Position numbers and translations under genes: made by a program | Assembly (NCBI RefSeq): GCF_012222965.1 | Contig: NZ_CP038241.1 | Location: 62,001 to 126,000 of the forward strand | Length of the DNA stretch: 64,000 bases | Origin: Allofrancisella inopinata | GTDB taxonomy: Bacteria; Pseudomonadota; Gammaproteobacteria; Francisellales; Francisellaceae | Direction of reading: 5' to 3' | Shown here: in pieces, positions 38,764 through 47,549 of the stretch | Numbering within the stretch: the first letter of the stretch is position 1 | Layout: each line of letters begins with the position of its first letter | The notes under the pieces: generated by a model | The model's database searches: none | Seen by the model: only the letters and a program-made list of their open reading frames with translations | What the model was told of the DNA's origin: nothing

Positions 38764-39933
38764 TTATTTTTTATTGCTCTGCAATATCATATCCACTTTT
38801 TTTTGAAGTTTGGCATCTAATTTAGGTGGGTCAAAAGAATTACATAGAATTTCGGTGCCATCCTCTTTTATCCCGCAATTATAATTTGGATCAAATGCCC
38901 GTGTACGAGTAACAGCATCTTTCGCAGCTTTAATCGCTAATTGTTTAGCTTTTATGCCTTTCCAACCTTGAACGCTAATGTCTTCTGTATTTTTTTGCAT
39001 GTCCACTAACACGCCCAAGTTCCCACAGCGATATGAAGACAAGAGTTTATTTATTTTCTCAATCTTATCTTTCCTGCGGTCATCGTGCCACCATCGGCGA
39101 ATAAATCGTTTATTTTTCTCTTCTAATTTATTTAAATACTGTTGGGTTTCTTCACTTATTTCTGAAGCTGGTTTAAATGATTCAATAGTGTGTAGCTGTG
39201 ATTCTATAATGTCGCTATTCAACCACCCTTTACTTAGTTTTTCCATTGTCTTTTCACGATTTCCTGGTGTAGCAAAACCCAATGTTGGAAAAAAAGTGAT
39301 CTCTCCTGCTGCTATACGATGCGAGTACCTAACCCAGCAACCAAGGTTTATGCTTAATATTTCTTGAGTCTTACATATAAAATCATGCAATTTATCAACA
39401 TCTTTTATCATTGCACTAAAATCAGTGCCCCAATATATTTGGTTTTGGTGATGTGCCTTTATAAACTCCCGGGCCTTATTAATTATTTCATCATCATATT
39501 TATCATAAAGCCGAGAATGAGCGAAGAAAATATCGAAGGTTCCATATAGAGACTTCCCATAAATAGCGATACATTGGCAACCAGTCAAATCATAAGTAGA
39601 TATAGTAGTTATGCCAGAAGAATCAATGTCAGGTATAAGAACAGCGCAACCTGATGTTTTCTCAGAGCCTGGTTCTACAATTAAGTGGGTTTTATATGTT
39701 TTATGCATTTTAATATAGTGCTTATCACCATACCTTATTATTTTATTAAAAATGTTGTCCATATTACGTTTTTCTGATTGCTGTTTTTGCATAATGTTGT
39801 TGTATTGGAAAGGCATTTCCCGGGTAGATAGGTGAGTTGATCCACACCTAAAGCATTGATCTTTTCTAGAGTTACCAAACTGAGAAAGTGAATGCCACAT
39901 AAATCCACAACTTTGACATTTTTGAACGCTCAT
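38764..39933 (-). CDS. CheD/CNF-fold deamidase-like protein with N-terminal zinc finger
   Basis: 389 residues. Cys6, Cys9, Cys27 and Cys30 form an N-terminal zinc ribbon. Residues about 95-235 can be laid against the CheD glutamine deamidase core: DLTGCQCIAIYG (Cys119 or Cys121) for the LGSCVAV-type nucleophile strand, FFAHSRL (His139) for the GMAH block, KYDDEIINKAREFI for the KYAD helix, IYWGTDF for KLFGGA, and GEITFFPTLGFATPG for the RRVRFDP-TG end. The Cys121-His139 spacing of 18 is close to the 17 in Thermotoga CheD. The LTGC also resembles the LSGC of CNF1/BLF1 toxins. A basic helical tail follows. No signal peptide. No chemotaxis gene is in the window. Function as a deamidase is inferred. 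Confidence 0.55.
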   Translation of the reverse strand: MSVQKCQSCGFMWHSLSQFGNSRKDQCFRCGSTHLSTREMPFQYNNIMQKQQSEKRNMDNIFNKIIRYGDKHYIKMHKTYKTHLIVEPGSEKTSGCAVLIPDIDSSGITTISTYDLTGCQCIAIYGKSLYGTFDIFFAHSRLYDKYDDEIINKAREFIKAHHQNQIYWGTDFSAMIKDVDKLHDFICKTQEILSINLGCWVRYSHRIAAGEITFFPTLGFATPGNREKTMEKLSKGWLNSDIIESQLHTIESFKPASEISEETQQYLNKLEEKNKRFIRRWWHDDRRKDKIEKINKLLSSYRCGNLGVLVDMQKNTEDISVQGWKGIKAKQLAIKAAKDAVTRTRAFDPNYNCGIKEDGTEILCNSFDPPKLDAKLQKKVDMILQSNKK

Positions 39934-39944
39934 ATTCTTAACTC

Positions 39945-41054
39945 CTATGATATAGAATAAATTAATTTGTTTGAATCAAACTTAATGCTAACAGGATTGT
40001 TTATCTTAACACTAGTAAGGTAACTTAACCCACCATTGTCATTTATACTAAAGAAAGTAACGTCATTACTGTTTTGGTTTGCAACTGCCATATAATCCTC
40101 ATCTTCACTTATATCCATGTCTCTTGGCCAATTACCATGAGTAGAATACGAGCTATTATATTTAAGTAATCCATCCTGGTTTACATCAAACAACGTTATA
40201 TCATTCATACCTCTATTGGTTACGTATAAGTTTTTACCTTGCTTAGCTAGCATAATCTCAGAAGGGTAATTTCTTTCTACATTTAATTTACCTACATAGC
40301 TTGGGATAGATTTAATAATGCTCAATTCACCATTATCTGGATTTATTTCTAATATGGAAATTGTTGAATCTAATTCATTAGCAACGTAAATTTTATTATT
40401 TTTTGTTGAGATAGTCATGTGTCTAGGCCCAGCCCCTTTTTGTAATTGCAAAGACTGTATTTCGTTCAAAATGCCATTGTTGTTTTCATACACATGTATT
40501 AGATCAGTACCTAAATCAGTAGAGTAGACGTATTTTTTGTCATTAATAGTGATTGGATAAATTGAATGAGCGTGTGATCTTGCTTGCATTTGTCCATATA
40601 TTTTGGAGTCTTCATAAGTAAATATCCCATTATTATTACTAAATATTGATATACCACTACTTGCCCCAGCAGAGTCGCCATAGTTTGCTATAAATATTTC
40701 ATTACCAGATTTTGTAATATGTACAGCATTATTACCATTAGACGATATATTAGAAACTTCTTTAAGTATTTTACCATCTTTTTCAAATGAGGTAACTTTT
40801 CCTGGCTCTATTTCATTTACTGCAAATACCATATTACCATCAATTAGGATATAAGATGGATTTGCTGCCTCAGCAGCTAGTGTTAGTTCAGATACAGTTT
40901 TACTCTCAGTAGAGAGTTCCCCATAAAATATTCCATCATTATTCGGTACTCCCCAAGAAGCATTATAGGTGCCTACATAAAAGGGAAGGTTTACTGCAAA
41001 TAAATTACAGTTTAATATAGACAAGCATAATGCGATTAATATTTTTTTATACAT
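39945..41054 (-). CDS. Exported seven-bladed beta-propeller, lactonase (PF10282-like) family
   Basis: 369 residues from ATG 41054, chosen because MYKKILIALCLSILNCNLFA is a clean signal peptide; the frame is open upstream to 41138. The mature protein starts VNLPFYVGTYN and has repeated propeller strands such as IFIANYGD, KIYVANELDSTI and NLYVTNRGMNDI, with GPRHMTIS, all typical of the 6-phosphogluconolactonase-like lactonase family. With a signal peptide it acts in the periplasm or outside, so a cytoplasmic pentose-phosphate role is unlikely. Substrate unknown. Lies 11 bp after the CheD-like gene start. Confidence 0.78.
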   Translation of the reverse strand: MYKKILIALCLSILNCNLFAVNLPFYVGTYNASWGVPNNDGIFYGELSTESKTVSELTLAAEAANPSYILIDGNMVFAVNEIEPGKVTSFEKDGKILKEVSNISSNGNNAVHITKSGNEIFIANYGDSAGASSGISIFSNNNGIFTYEDSKIYGQMQARSHAHSIYPITINDKKYVYSTDLGTDLIHVYENNNGILNEIQSLQLQKGAGPRHMTISTKNNKIYVANELDSTISILEINPDNGELSIIKSIPSYVGKLNVERNYPSEIMLAKQGKNLYVTNRGMNDITLFDVNQDGLLKYNSSYSTHGNWPRDMDISEDEDYMAVANQNSNDVTFFSINDNGGLSYLTSVKINNPVSIKFDSNKLIYSIS

Positions 41055-41368
41055 CTTTATTGTTCTACAGTTTGTTAATGTACTGTATAAATTTATAACA
41101 TTTGTATATATATTAAAACCATAAATTTTGATAGCCACATTCTATAATTAACATCTTATGATAGTTTTTATAGTAGGTTATAGTCAATTACAACCAATTT
41201 GAATATTACCATTCAAAGACTCTCATCATCTAATAGATGTTTTCGCTACAAATTGGGTTTTAGTTTGCAATTTTTTACCATGTACTAAGTATATTTTCAC
41301 AGCTTGGTTAAAAAAAAACTAAATAAATGATAATATGGTAATAGTCAAATAAGTTTTTATATTACATA
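41055..41368. other. Divergent spacer, no gene seen
   Basis: AT-rich spacer between the exported beta-propeller and the acyltransferase. It should hold both promoters, but I could not pick convincing -35/-10 pairs. Confidence 0.4.
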
Positions 41369-42259
41369 ATGTTTAAAGCTATAAAATATAGTTACTATGC
41401 CTTATTTTCAATTTTTTGTTTATTAATCAGTACAGGTATAGTCTTTTTGCCTTTGATTTTCTTTTCTTTACTTAAGCTGGTAACACCAATCAAAAAGGTA
41501 AAATACTACTGTACAACTATAATACAGTCTTTAGCAAGTTTTTGGGTAAGTTTTGCTATCATTGTTACAAAACTTTTTTCTCCAACGAAGATTGAGCTAG
41601 AACAAAGTAAGGGGTTAAATAGCAAAGATTCTTATCTGATAATTAGTAATCATAGAAGTTGGTTAGACACTTTTGTTTTAATGTTAGCTTTTCATAAAAA
41701 AATAGCTTTTCCAAAATTTTTTATGAAATTTCAAATGTTTTTTGTCCCTGTAATAGGTCTTGTATGCTGGGCTTTAGAGTTTCCTGCTATGAGAAGATAT
41801 TCAAAACAATATCTTGAAAAGCATCCAGAGAAAAAGGGTCAAGATATTGCTAAAACAAAAGAGTATTGTAAAAAATTATCTCACAGGCCAACAACCATAG
41901 TAAATTTTGTGGAGGGTACAAGGTTTACCATTGAGAAAGCAATCAATAGTAATTATACACACCTTCTAAACCCTAAAGCAGGCGGAATGGCTGTAATCCT
42001 TAAGAGTTTGTCAGATAGGGTTAAAGGGGTCCTAAACACTACCATTGTATATGATAATCCTAATCAGACTCTCTGGGATTTCATGATCCGTAAAACTGAA
42101 AGAATAAAAGTAAAAGTAGATTTTATACCTCTGTCAGAAATACCTATAGGAGACTATTTTAACAATAATGAGGACAAACAAGCTTTTCAAGACTGGTTAA
42201 ATAGTCTATGGTTTCAGAATGATAAATATATCACTAGGCAACAAGAAGTTAGTAGATAA
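41369..42259 (+). CDS. PlsC-family acyltransferase, YihG-like
   Basis: 296 residues with an N-terminal membrane segment. The catalytic NHRSWLDT (NHX4D motif I), FPAMRRYSK and VEGTRFT (motif III) blocks place it in the 1-acyl-glycerol-3-phosphate acyltransferase superfamily, closest in layout to E. coli YihG/YihF-type enzymes that acylate lysophosphatidic acid. It acts at the inner membrane in phospholipid remodelling. Single gene, convergent with the RipA-family gene. Confidence 0.85.
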   Translation: MFKAIKYSYYALFSIFCLLISTGIVFLPLIFFSLLKLVTPIKKVKYYCTTIIQSLASFWVSFAIIVTKLFSPTKIELEQSKGLNSKDSYLIISNHRSWLDTFVLMLAFHKKIAFPKFFMKFQMFFVPVIGLVCWALEFPAMRRYSKQYLEKHPEKKGQDIAKTKEYCKKLSHRPTTIVNFVEGTRFTIEKAINSNYTHLLNPKAGGMAVILKSLSDRVKGVLNTTIVYDNPNQTLWDFMIRKTERIKVKVDFIPLSEIPIGDYFNNNEDKQAFQDWLNSLWFQNDKYITRQQEVSR

Positions 42260-42302
42260 CTTCCAATATTCCCATAATCTAATTAGAGGTTTAAATAATT
42301 TT

Positions 42303-42836
42303 TTATAGAACTTTAGGTATCCAAGAAAGCTCAACAAATAAAAATAAAGCTGAATATATCCCCATAAAAATGAAAGGCATGTATATTTCAAGGACTCTAA
42401 TAGGTTTAAATGAACCTTTTTCTTCTGCTATGTGCTCTTCAGTAAGCCACACTCTTGATGGCAGACGTCGTTCCAAGGAGGGTACGATACTACTTTTAAT
42501 TTGAATATGATGCCTGAAGAATCTAATAATTTTCCACCAAGCGTAGCAAAAAACTAGTCCAGCAAAATATGGAATAACGACTAAAACAGGTGAAGGAGGA
42601 TTATCAATATTTATGTTATTACTAATGGCTAGTGCTACGATGCCTACTAAAAGTAAGTTTATAACTAGGAAAAAAAGATTTATTACAATTCTTCTATAGC
42701 TTGTCCTATCAGTTAATTCAACATAGATGCGGTATTGTTCAATTAGTAGCGCATTATATTGTTCATTGGAGAAATTACTTTCATCCTCATTACTCCATAG
42801 CTTATTTTGTATATCTTTTTGGCTAATCTTTTCCAT
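42303..42836 (-). CDS. RipA-family membrane protein
   Basis: 177 residues with a soluble N-terminus containing EQYNALLIEQYRIYVELTDR, then SYRRIVINLFF leading into two hydrophobic segments, and a third near the C-terminus (YMPFIFMGIYSALFLF). This N-terminal block is characteristic of the RipA-like octameric membrane protein family. RipA is an inner-membrane protein needed for intracellular growth of Francisella. Assignment is by remembered family pattern; orthology to RipA itself is not proven. Confidence 0.68.
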   Translation of the reverse strand: MEKISQKDIQNKLWSNEDESNFSNEQYNALLIEQYRIYVELTDRTSYRRIVINLFFLVINLLLVGIVALAISNNINIDNPPSPVLVVIPYFAGLVFCYAWWKIIRFFRHHIQIKSSIVPSLERRLPSRVWLTEEHIAEEKGSFKPIRVLEIYMPFIFMGIYSALFLFVELSWIPKVL

Positions 42837-42927
42837 TTTTTTCCTATGTCTTTATATTTATAAATCGAAGGTGCAAATCTAATGCTATTATATTTTATAT
42901 TATTTATCAAATTTTTATCACTCTAGG

Positions 42928-43473
42928 CTATCTAATTTGTTCGTTATTTATAATATCTATTATTTTAGATGGAGCTGTAAAGCTTTTATTTGGTGCTATA
43001 AGTACGGTTATACCTTCAAAGGTTTTATCAATTAAATTGACATCATCAATAGGATGCTCACCGGATATGTTTGCACTAGTTGAAATAATAGCTCGCTTAA
43101 GCTTACTACAGATGTCTTTAATTGTTTTTATTCTTACTAAGCGAATAGCAATTGTCGGTTTTCCTCCAGTAAGCCAACTTATACTTTGTTTTGCTGGAAC
43201 AAGCCATGTGGTAGGAGTTTCTTGGATAGTAGATATTTTTTTAAATTGTTCTTCTGATAGTGAATCTTTATCTATATATTGTAAGAGATGTTCAAAACTA
43301 TGGGAAATTATAATAAAGCCCTTACTAGAGCTACGTTGTTTTAGCTTAATTAGTTTGTTAACAACTTTAGGCTCTATAATACAGCTTAGGCCATATACAG
43401 TATCTGTAGGAATACTAACTATTTCTTGAGCTATTAAGCAGGCTATAATCTTATCTATATCTTTAGTTAGCAT
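42928..43473 (-). CDS. tsaC: Threonylcarbamoyl-AMP synthase TsaC (Sua5/YciO/YrdC)
   Basis: 181 residues of the YrdC fold that makes threonylcarbamoyl-AMP for tRNA t6A37. Key blocks are VSIPTDTVYGLSCI near the N-terminus, KQRSSSKGFIIIS with the KR-type nucleotide-binding residues, and ISTSANISGE. Its length fits the single-domain TsaC form, not Sua5 (about 350 aa). Located just downstream of the rpsA terminator on the same strand. Confidence 0.93.
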   Translation of the reverse strand: MLTKDIDKIIACLIAQEIVSIPTDTVYGLSCIIEPKVVNKLIKLKQRSSSKGFIIISHSFEHLLQYIDKDSLSEEQFKKISTIQETPTTWLVPAKQSISWLTGGKPTIAIRLVRIKTIKDICSKLKRAIISTSANISGEHPIDDVNLIDKTFEGITVLIAPNKSFTAPSKIIDIINNEQIR

Positions 43474-43526
43474 ATTTCATATTACATTATTTGCACTAGA
43501 TGATATTTTATACTTGTATTGTAAAT

Positions 43527-43560
43527 AAAAAAACCTACAAACTATAATTTAGCTTGTAGG
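43527..43560 (-). terminator. Intrinsic terminator of rpsA
   Basis: On the minus strand, CCTACAA...TTGTAGG arms (43560-43534, 7 bp plus inner CT/AG pairs) are followed by seven T residues. It lies 38 bp after the rpsA stop codon. Confidence 0.85.
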
Positions 43561-43597
43561 CCTTATTTAAACAATAGATAGATGATGTAAGAGGCTA

Positions 43598-45268
43598 TTA
43601 TTTTTTGTTTAATTGCTCTTTTATTAGATCACCTAAGGTTGTTGGAGTCATTTGTTCAACTTTGTAGTTAGTCTTATTGGTAGAAGAAGCCTCTTCCTCA
43701 ACGGCTTTGATGGAAAGAGCAATACTTCTTTTCTTAGCGTCGATGTTGATAATCCTAGCTTCAACTTCTTGACCTTCGCTTAACTCATCACGTACATCTT
43801 TAGTATGATCTACAGAGACTTCAGCAATTCTGATGAAACCATCTATGTTATTATCTTCATCAAGCATTACTACAGCACCGTTTTCTTGTACTTTGGTAAC
43901 TTTACCTTTAACTAAAGTACCTTTAGGGTGTAAGTTAACAAAGTTTTTGAATGGATCTTCGGAAAGTTGCTTCATGCTAAGAGCTATTCTTTCAAGGTCA
44001 GTGTTTACAGAAACTAATACAGCTTCAACTTCGTCACCTTTTTTAAGTTCTTTAATAGCTTTTGCTGGATTATCCCATGCAACATCAGAGATATGCACAA
44101 GTCCATCAATACCACCATCTAGACCAATAAATACACCAAATTCTGTTATAGATCTGATCTTACCTATAACCTTATCGCCAGGTTTGTAATTTTTCTCAAA
44201 TTCGCTCCAAGGATTTGGTTTGCACTGTTTGATACCTAGAGAGATTCTATGATTATCGGCATCTAACTCGAGTACTATAACCTCAACTTCTTGACCAATA
44301 GATACAGCTTTATGTGGGTTAATATTTTTGTTTGTCCAATCCATTTCAGAAGTATGTACTAAACCTTCGATTCCTTCTTTAAGCTTAACAAAACAGCCGT
44401 AATCTGTAATATTAGTAACGCTTCCTGCTAGTTTAGCACCTACAGGTAGCTCTTTTGCAATATTTAACCAAGGATCTTCACCAAGCTGTTTAATACCTAA
44501 AGATATTCTTTGTTTTTCTTTGTCAAACTTAATTACTTTAACATCTATCTCTTGACCAATAGATAGTACGTCTGTTGGGTGACTAATTCTGCTCCAAGAG
44601 ATATCTGTGATGTGTAGTAATCCATCAACGCCACCAAGATCGATAAATGCACCAAAGTCAGTAATGTTTTTAACGATACCTTTAAGAACGCTACCTTCAG
44701 AGATTTTCTCTAGCATAGCATCTCTATCACCAGAGTTGCTCTCTTCAATAACAGCTTTTCTAGAAACAACAATATTGTTTCTCTTTGTGTCAATCTTGAC
44801 TACTTTTAGTTCAATATCTTTATCTTCTAAGTGAGCAACATCTTTGATAGGTCTTGTATCTACCAATGATCCTGGTAAGAAAGCTCTTAGGCCTTCAACG
44901 TCCATAGTGTAACCACCGCGTACGTGATTAGTTATTCTACCAAGAACTGTTTCATTGTTTTCAAAAGCTTTTTCAATTCTGTCCCAAAGCTCGATTTTCT
45001 TAGCTTTGTCACGTGATAATCTAGTTTCGCCACAGCTATTATCTAGTGCTTCAAGTACAACATTTATCTTGTCTCCTGGAGCAACTTCTATTTCACCACT
45101 GCTATTTTTTAGTGAAGAAACAGGTATAAATGACTCTGACTTAAGACCAGCATCAATCATAGCATATTCTTTATCAATGCTTACAACCGTTGCTTCTATG
45201 ATTTTACCGACTCTCATCTCTGTTTGTTTCAGAGATTGTTCAAATAGTTCTTTGAAATTTTCTGACAT
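43598..45268 (-). CDS. rpsA: 30S ribosomal protein S1
   Basis: 556 residues with six S1 RNA-binding repeats, each marked by a G-V-----FG-F--L------G--H-SD pattern (for example GIVKNITDFGAFIDLGGVDG followed by LLHITDISW). It recruits structured and weak-SD mRNAs to the 30S subunit. The leader has no strong Shine-Dalgarno, only GGAATGGAAAT, and carries a long hairpin (45282-45327), recalling the autoregulated E. coli rpsA leader. Strong terminator downstream. Confidence 0.98.
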   Translation of the reverse strand: MSENFKELFEQSLKQTEMRVGKIIEATVVSIDKEYAMIDAGLKSESFIPVSSLKNSSGEIEVAPGDKINVVLEALDNSCGETRLSRDKAKKIELWDRIEKAFENNETVLGRITNHVRGGYTMDVEGLRAFLPGSLVDTRPIKDVAHLEDKDIELKVVKIDTKRNNIVVSRKAVIEESNSGDRDAMLEKISEGSVLKGIVKNITDFGAFIDLGGVDGLLHITDISWSRISHPTDVLSIGQEIDVKVIKFDKEKQRISLGIKQLGEDPWLNIAKELPVGAKLAGSVTNITDYGCFVKLKEGIEGLVHTSEMDWTNKNINPHKAVSIGQEVEVIVLELDADNHRISLGIKQCKPNPWSEFEKNYKPGDKVIGKIRSITEFGVFIGLDGGIDGLVHISDVAWDNPAKAIKELKKGDEVEAVLVSVNTDLERIALSMKQLSEDPFKNFVNLHPKGTLVKGKVTKVQENGAVVMLDEDNNIDGFIRIAEVSVDHTKDVRDELSEGQEVEARIINIDAKKRSIALSIKAVEEEASSTNKTNYKVEQMTPTTLGDLIKEQLNKK

Positions 45269-45281
45269 TTTATTATTTCCA

Positions 45282-45327
45282 TTCCAGTGTGGTTAGTTAA
45301 ACATAGTTTGCTTGTGTCCCACTGGAA
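45282..45327 (-). promoter_or_regulatory. Long hairpin in the rpsA leader, candidate S1 autoregulatory element
   Basis: Arms TTCCAGTG (45282-45289) and CACTGGAA (45320-45327) are perfectly complementary over 8 bp. After a one-base bulge, GG/CC adds two pairs. The 25-nt loop can form an inner AAAC-ATA-GTTT hairpin. The element ends 13 bp before the rpsA ATG and one arm includes the only GGA-like ribosome site. Confidence 0.6.
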
Positions 45328-45413
45328 ATACAAAAAACACGTAGCAAACAATTTTGTTAATGTATAATATTATATAAGAGAATCTAATACTTCAAGTTAA
45401 AAAGTATTTTCAG

Positions 45414-45872
45414 GTGTCAAAACAGTTACAAGAGCATAATTTTTTTATGCAACAAGCTTATGAGCAAGCTTTAATAGCATACAATTTGGGAGAGGTTCCT
45501 ATAGGAGCTATTTTAGTCAAAGAGGGGCAAATTCTTGCTAAGAGTTATAATAGAACTATAGTAGATATTAACCCGACTGCCCATGCAGAAATATTAACTA
45601 TTCAAATGGCAGCTAACTTGTTAACAAACCATCGATTAGTCAATACAAAATTGTATGTAACCCTGGAGCCATGTATAATGTGTTTGGGCGCTTTAGTCCA
45701 AGCTAGAGTGACAGAAGTAATATATGCATGTAAAGATAAACGGGTCGGTGCTTTTTCTCATGAAAAGTACCACCTTAACAAGAACTTAAACCATAATCTA
45801 AAAGTAACAGAAGGCGTGATGGCAGATAAGTGTGGCAGCCTTCTAAAAGAATTTTTTTTGGGAAAAAGATGA
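45414..45872 (+). CDS. tadA: tRNA-specific adenosine deaminase TadA
   Basis: Converts A34 to inosine in tRNA-Arg(ACG). 152 residues with the zinc deaminase motifs HAEIL (catalytic Glu) and PCIMC. GTG start at 45414 with no clear ribosome site. The stop overlaps the ddlB ATG as ATGA, so it leads the tadA-ddlB-ftsQAZ-lpxC cluster. Confidence 0.95.
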   Translation: MSKQLQEHNFFMQQAYEQALIAYNLGEVPIGAILVKEGQILAKSYNRTIVDINPTAHAEILTIQMAANLLTNHRLVNTKLYVTLEPCIMCLGALVQARVTEVIYACKDKRVGAFSHEKYHLNKNLNHNLKVTEGVMADKCGSLLKEFFLGKR

Positions 45873-46756
45873 AAAAAGAAAAAATAGTGGTTTTGTACGG
45901 TGGAGATTCGCCTGAAAGGGAAGTTTCATTAAAGTCTGGTAAAGCTGTACTAGAATCTTTGCAAAAACAGGGCTATGATGCTGTGGGATTGGATGCTAGC
46001 TCAAAAGAACTTGTAAAAGGATTACTTGAGTTAAACCCTGATAAGTGCTTTATTGCGTTACATGGTGAAGATGGAGAAAATGGTAAAGTATCAGCAGTAT
46101 TGGAAATGTTGAAGATAAAACATACTTCTTCTGATATGAAGTCTAGTGTAATAACTATGGATAAGATGCTTTCTAAAGAAATATGGATGCATCACAAAAT
46201 GCCTACTCCTATGGCTAAGATTCTTACAGCTAGGTTGATTAACGAAGATGAAATTAGCTTTCCAGTTGCTGTTAAGCCATGTAGTGGTGGTTCAAGTATC
46301 GCTACATTTAAGGTTAATTCAGTTTCAGAGCTAAAAGCAGCTTATAGTGAAGCTTCTAAATATGGCGATGTGATGGTTGAGCAGTGGGTAACTGGCAAGG
46401 AGATCACAGTAGCTATTGTTAATAATGAAGTTTATTCGTCTGTGTGGATTGAGCCATTAAATGATTTTTATGATTATGAGTCAAAATATAGTGGTAAATC
46501 AATTTATCATAGCCCTAGTGGGCTGTGTAAACAAAAAGAGCTTGAGGCAAGGCAGCTAGCAAAAAAAGCTTATGATATTTTGGAATGTAAGGGGCATGCC
46601 AGGGTTGACCTTATATATGACCAAGATAAGTTTTACCTAATGGAAATTAACTCCTCTCCAGGTATGACAGAGCATAGTTTATCTCCAAAATCTGCAGCAG
46701 CAGAAGGTATCGATTTTGATAATTTTGTAAAAATAATTATAGAACAAGCACGGTGA
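45869..46756 (+). CDS. ddlB: D-alanine--D-alanine ligase
   Basis: ATP-grasp enzyme making D-Ala-D-Ala for peptidoglycan. 295 residues from ATG 45869 (MKKEKIVVLYGGDSPEREVSL); an earlier in-frame ATG at 45830 lies within tadA and is rejected. Visible are FPVAVKPCSGGSS, the substrate-binding block GKSIYHSPSG, and LMEINSSPGMTEHSL for metal binding. Its placement before ftsQ matches the division cluster of many gammaproteobacteria. Confidence 0.96.
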   Translation: MKKEKIVVLYGGDSPEREVSLKSGKAVLESLQKQGYDAVGLDASSKELVKGLLELNPDKCFIALHGEDGENGKVSAVLEMLKIKHTSSDMKSSVITMDKMLSKEIWMHHKMPTPMAKILTARLINEDEISFPVAVKPCSGGSSIATFKVNSVSELKAAYSEASKYGDVMVEQWVTGKEITVAIVNNEVYSSVWIEPLNDFYDYESKYSGKSIYHSPSGLCKQKELEARQLAKKAYDILECKGHARVDLIYDQDKFYLMEINSSPGMTEHSLSPKSAAAEGIDFDNFVKIIIEQAR

Positions 46757-47436
46757 TGAAAGCTTTTAGACGATTGATAATACCTTTGTTAATACTTGTT
46801 ACGTTATTTGGGATAGTAGTTTATTTGATGCTACAAACAGACAGAAGTATTTCAAAGGTAGATGTCGTTTCTAATGACGGTTTGGTATACGTTTCTAGGC
46901 AGGAATTAATAAACAAGATAACAAATTTGAATAACAAGCAATGGTTTGATCTTAATATTGAAGATATAGAAAAACACTTGTACAGAATGCAGGGTGTAGA
47001 TTATATTTTGGTCAAAAAGGTGTGGCCTTCAACGTTAGTTATATACTTATATAATAGAAAGCCTGTAGCCTATTGGGGTAACAATAAGATTTTGCTTGAT
47101 AATATGAATATCATCAAACCTGCCATATTTAATTATGATCAAGAGCTTCCGTATATACAAAGTAATGATGAAAACAATAGACACTATATTTACGAAACTT
47201 ATCAAAAGTTAAATGATATTGCAAAAGCAAATTCTTCAGAGATTATTGAAATTTTTTACCAAGGTAACCAGTTTAAATTACAACTTTTAAATGATCAGGT
47301 TGTAATCCTTGGATCAAGGAACCTTAATCTTCGTCTAAAGGAGTATTTTAGGAACTACAAAAGAGTTAAAGATTATGAATCTGTAGAATATTTTGATATG
47401 CGATATGCTAATGGTTTTGCCATAAAGTATAAATAA
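46756..47436 (+). CDS. ftsQ: Cell division protein FtsQ
   Basis: 226 residues: short cytoplasmic tail, one membrane helix (about 9-27), then a POTRA domain starting ISKVDVVSNDGLVYVSRQEL and a beta domain. It links early and late divisome proteins with FtsB/FtsL. The ATG overlaps the ddlB stop as TGATG; a GTG 3 bp earlier is also possible. Confidence 0.93.
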   Translation: MKAFRRLIIPLLILVTLFGIVVYLMLQTDRSISKVDVVSNDGLVYVSRQELINKITNLNNKQWFDLNIEDIEKHLYRMQGVDYILVKKVWPSTLVIYLYNRKPVAYWGNNKILLDNMNIIKPAIFNYDQELPYIQSNDENNRHYIYETYQKLNDIAKANSSEIIEIFYQGNQFKLQLLNDQVVILGSRNLNLRLKEYFRNYKRVKDYESVEYFDMRYANGFAIKYK

Positions 47437-47455
47437 AAATAAAATTCCCATTTTG

Positions 47456-47485
47456 TTGGTTTTCTATAATAAATAAGCTTATAAT
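47456..47485 (+). promoter_or_regulatory. Promoter upstream of ftsA
   Basis: TTGGTT (47456-47461), 18-bp spacer and a perfect TATAAT (47480-47485), 64 bp before the ftsA ATG. It gives ftsA-ftsZ an internal start separate from the ddlB-ftsQ transcript, as in other proteobacteria. Confidence 0.65.
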
Positions 47486-47549
47486 GTAGTCTAGGTACGC
47501 ATTAAAAAACTAGAAATACAAATCTATTTTAATAACTAAGGTAAGTATA

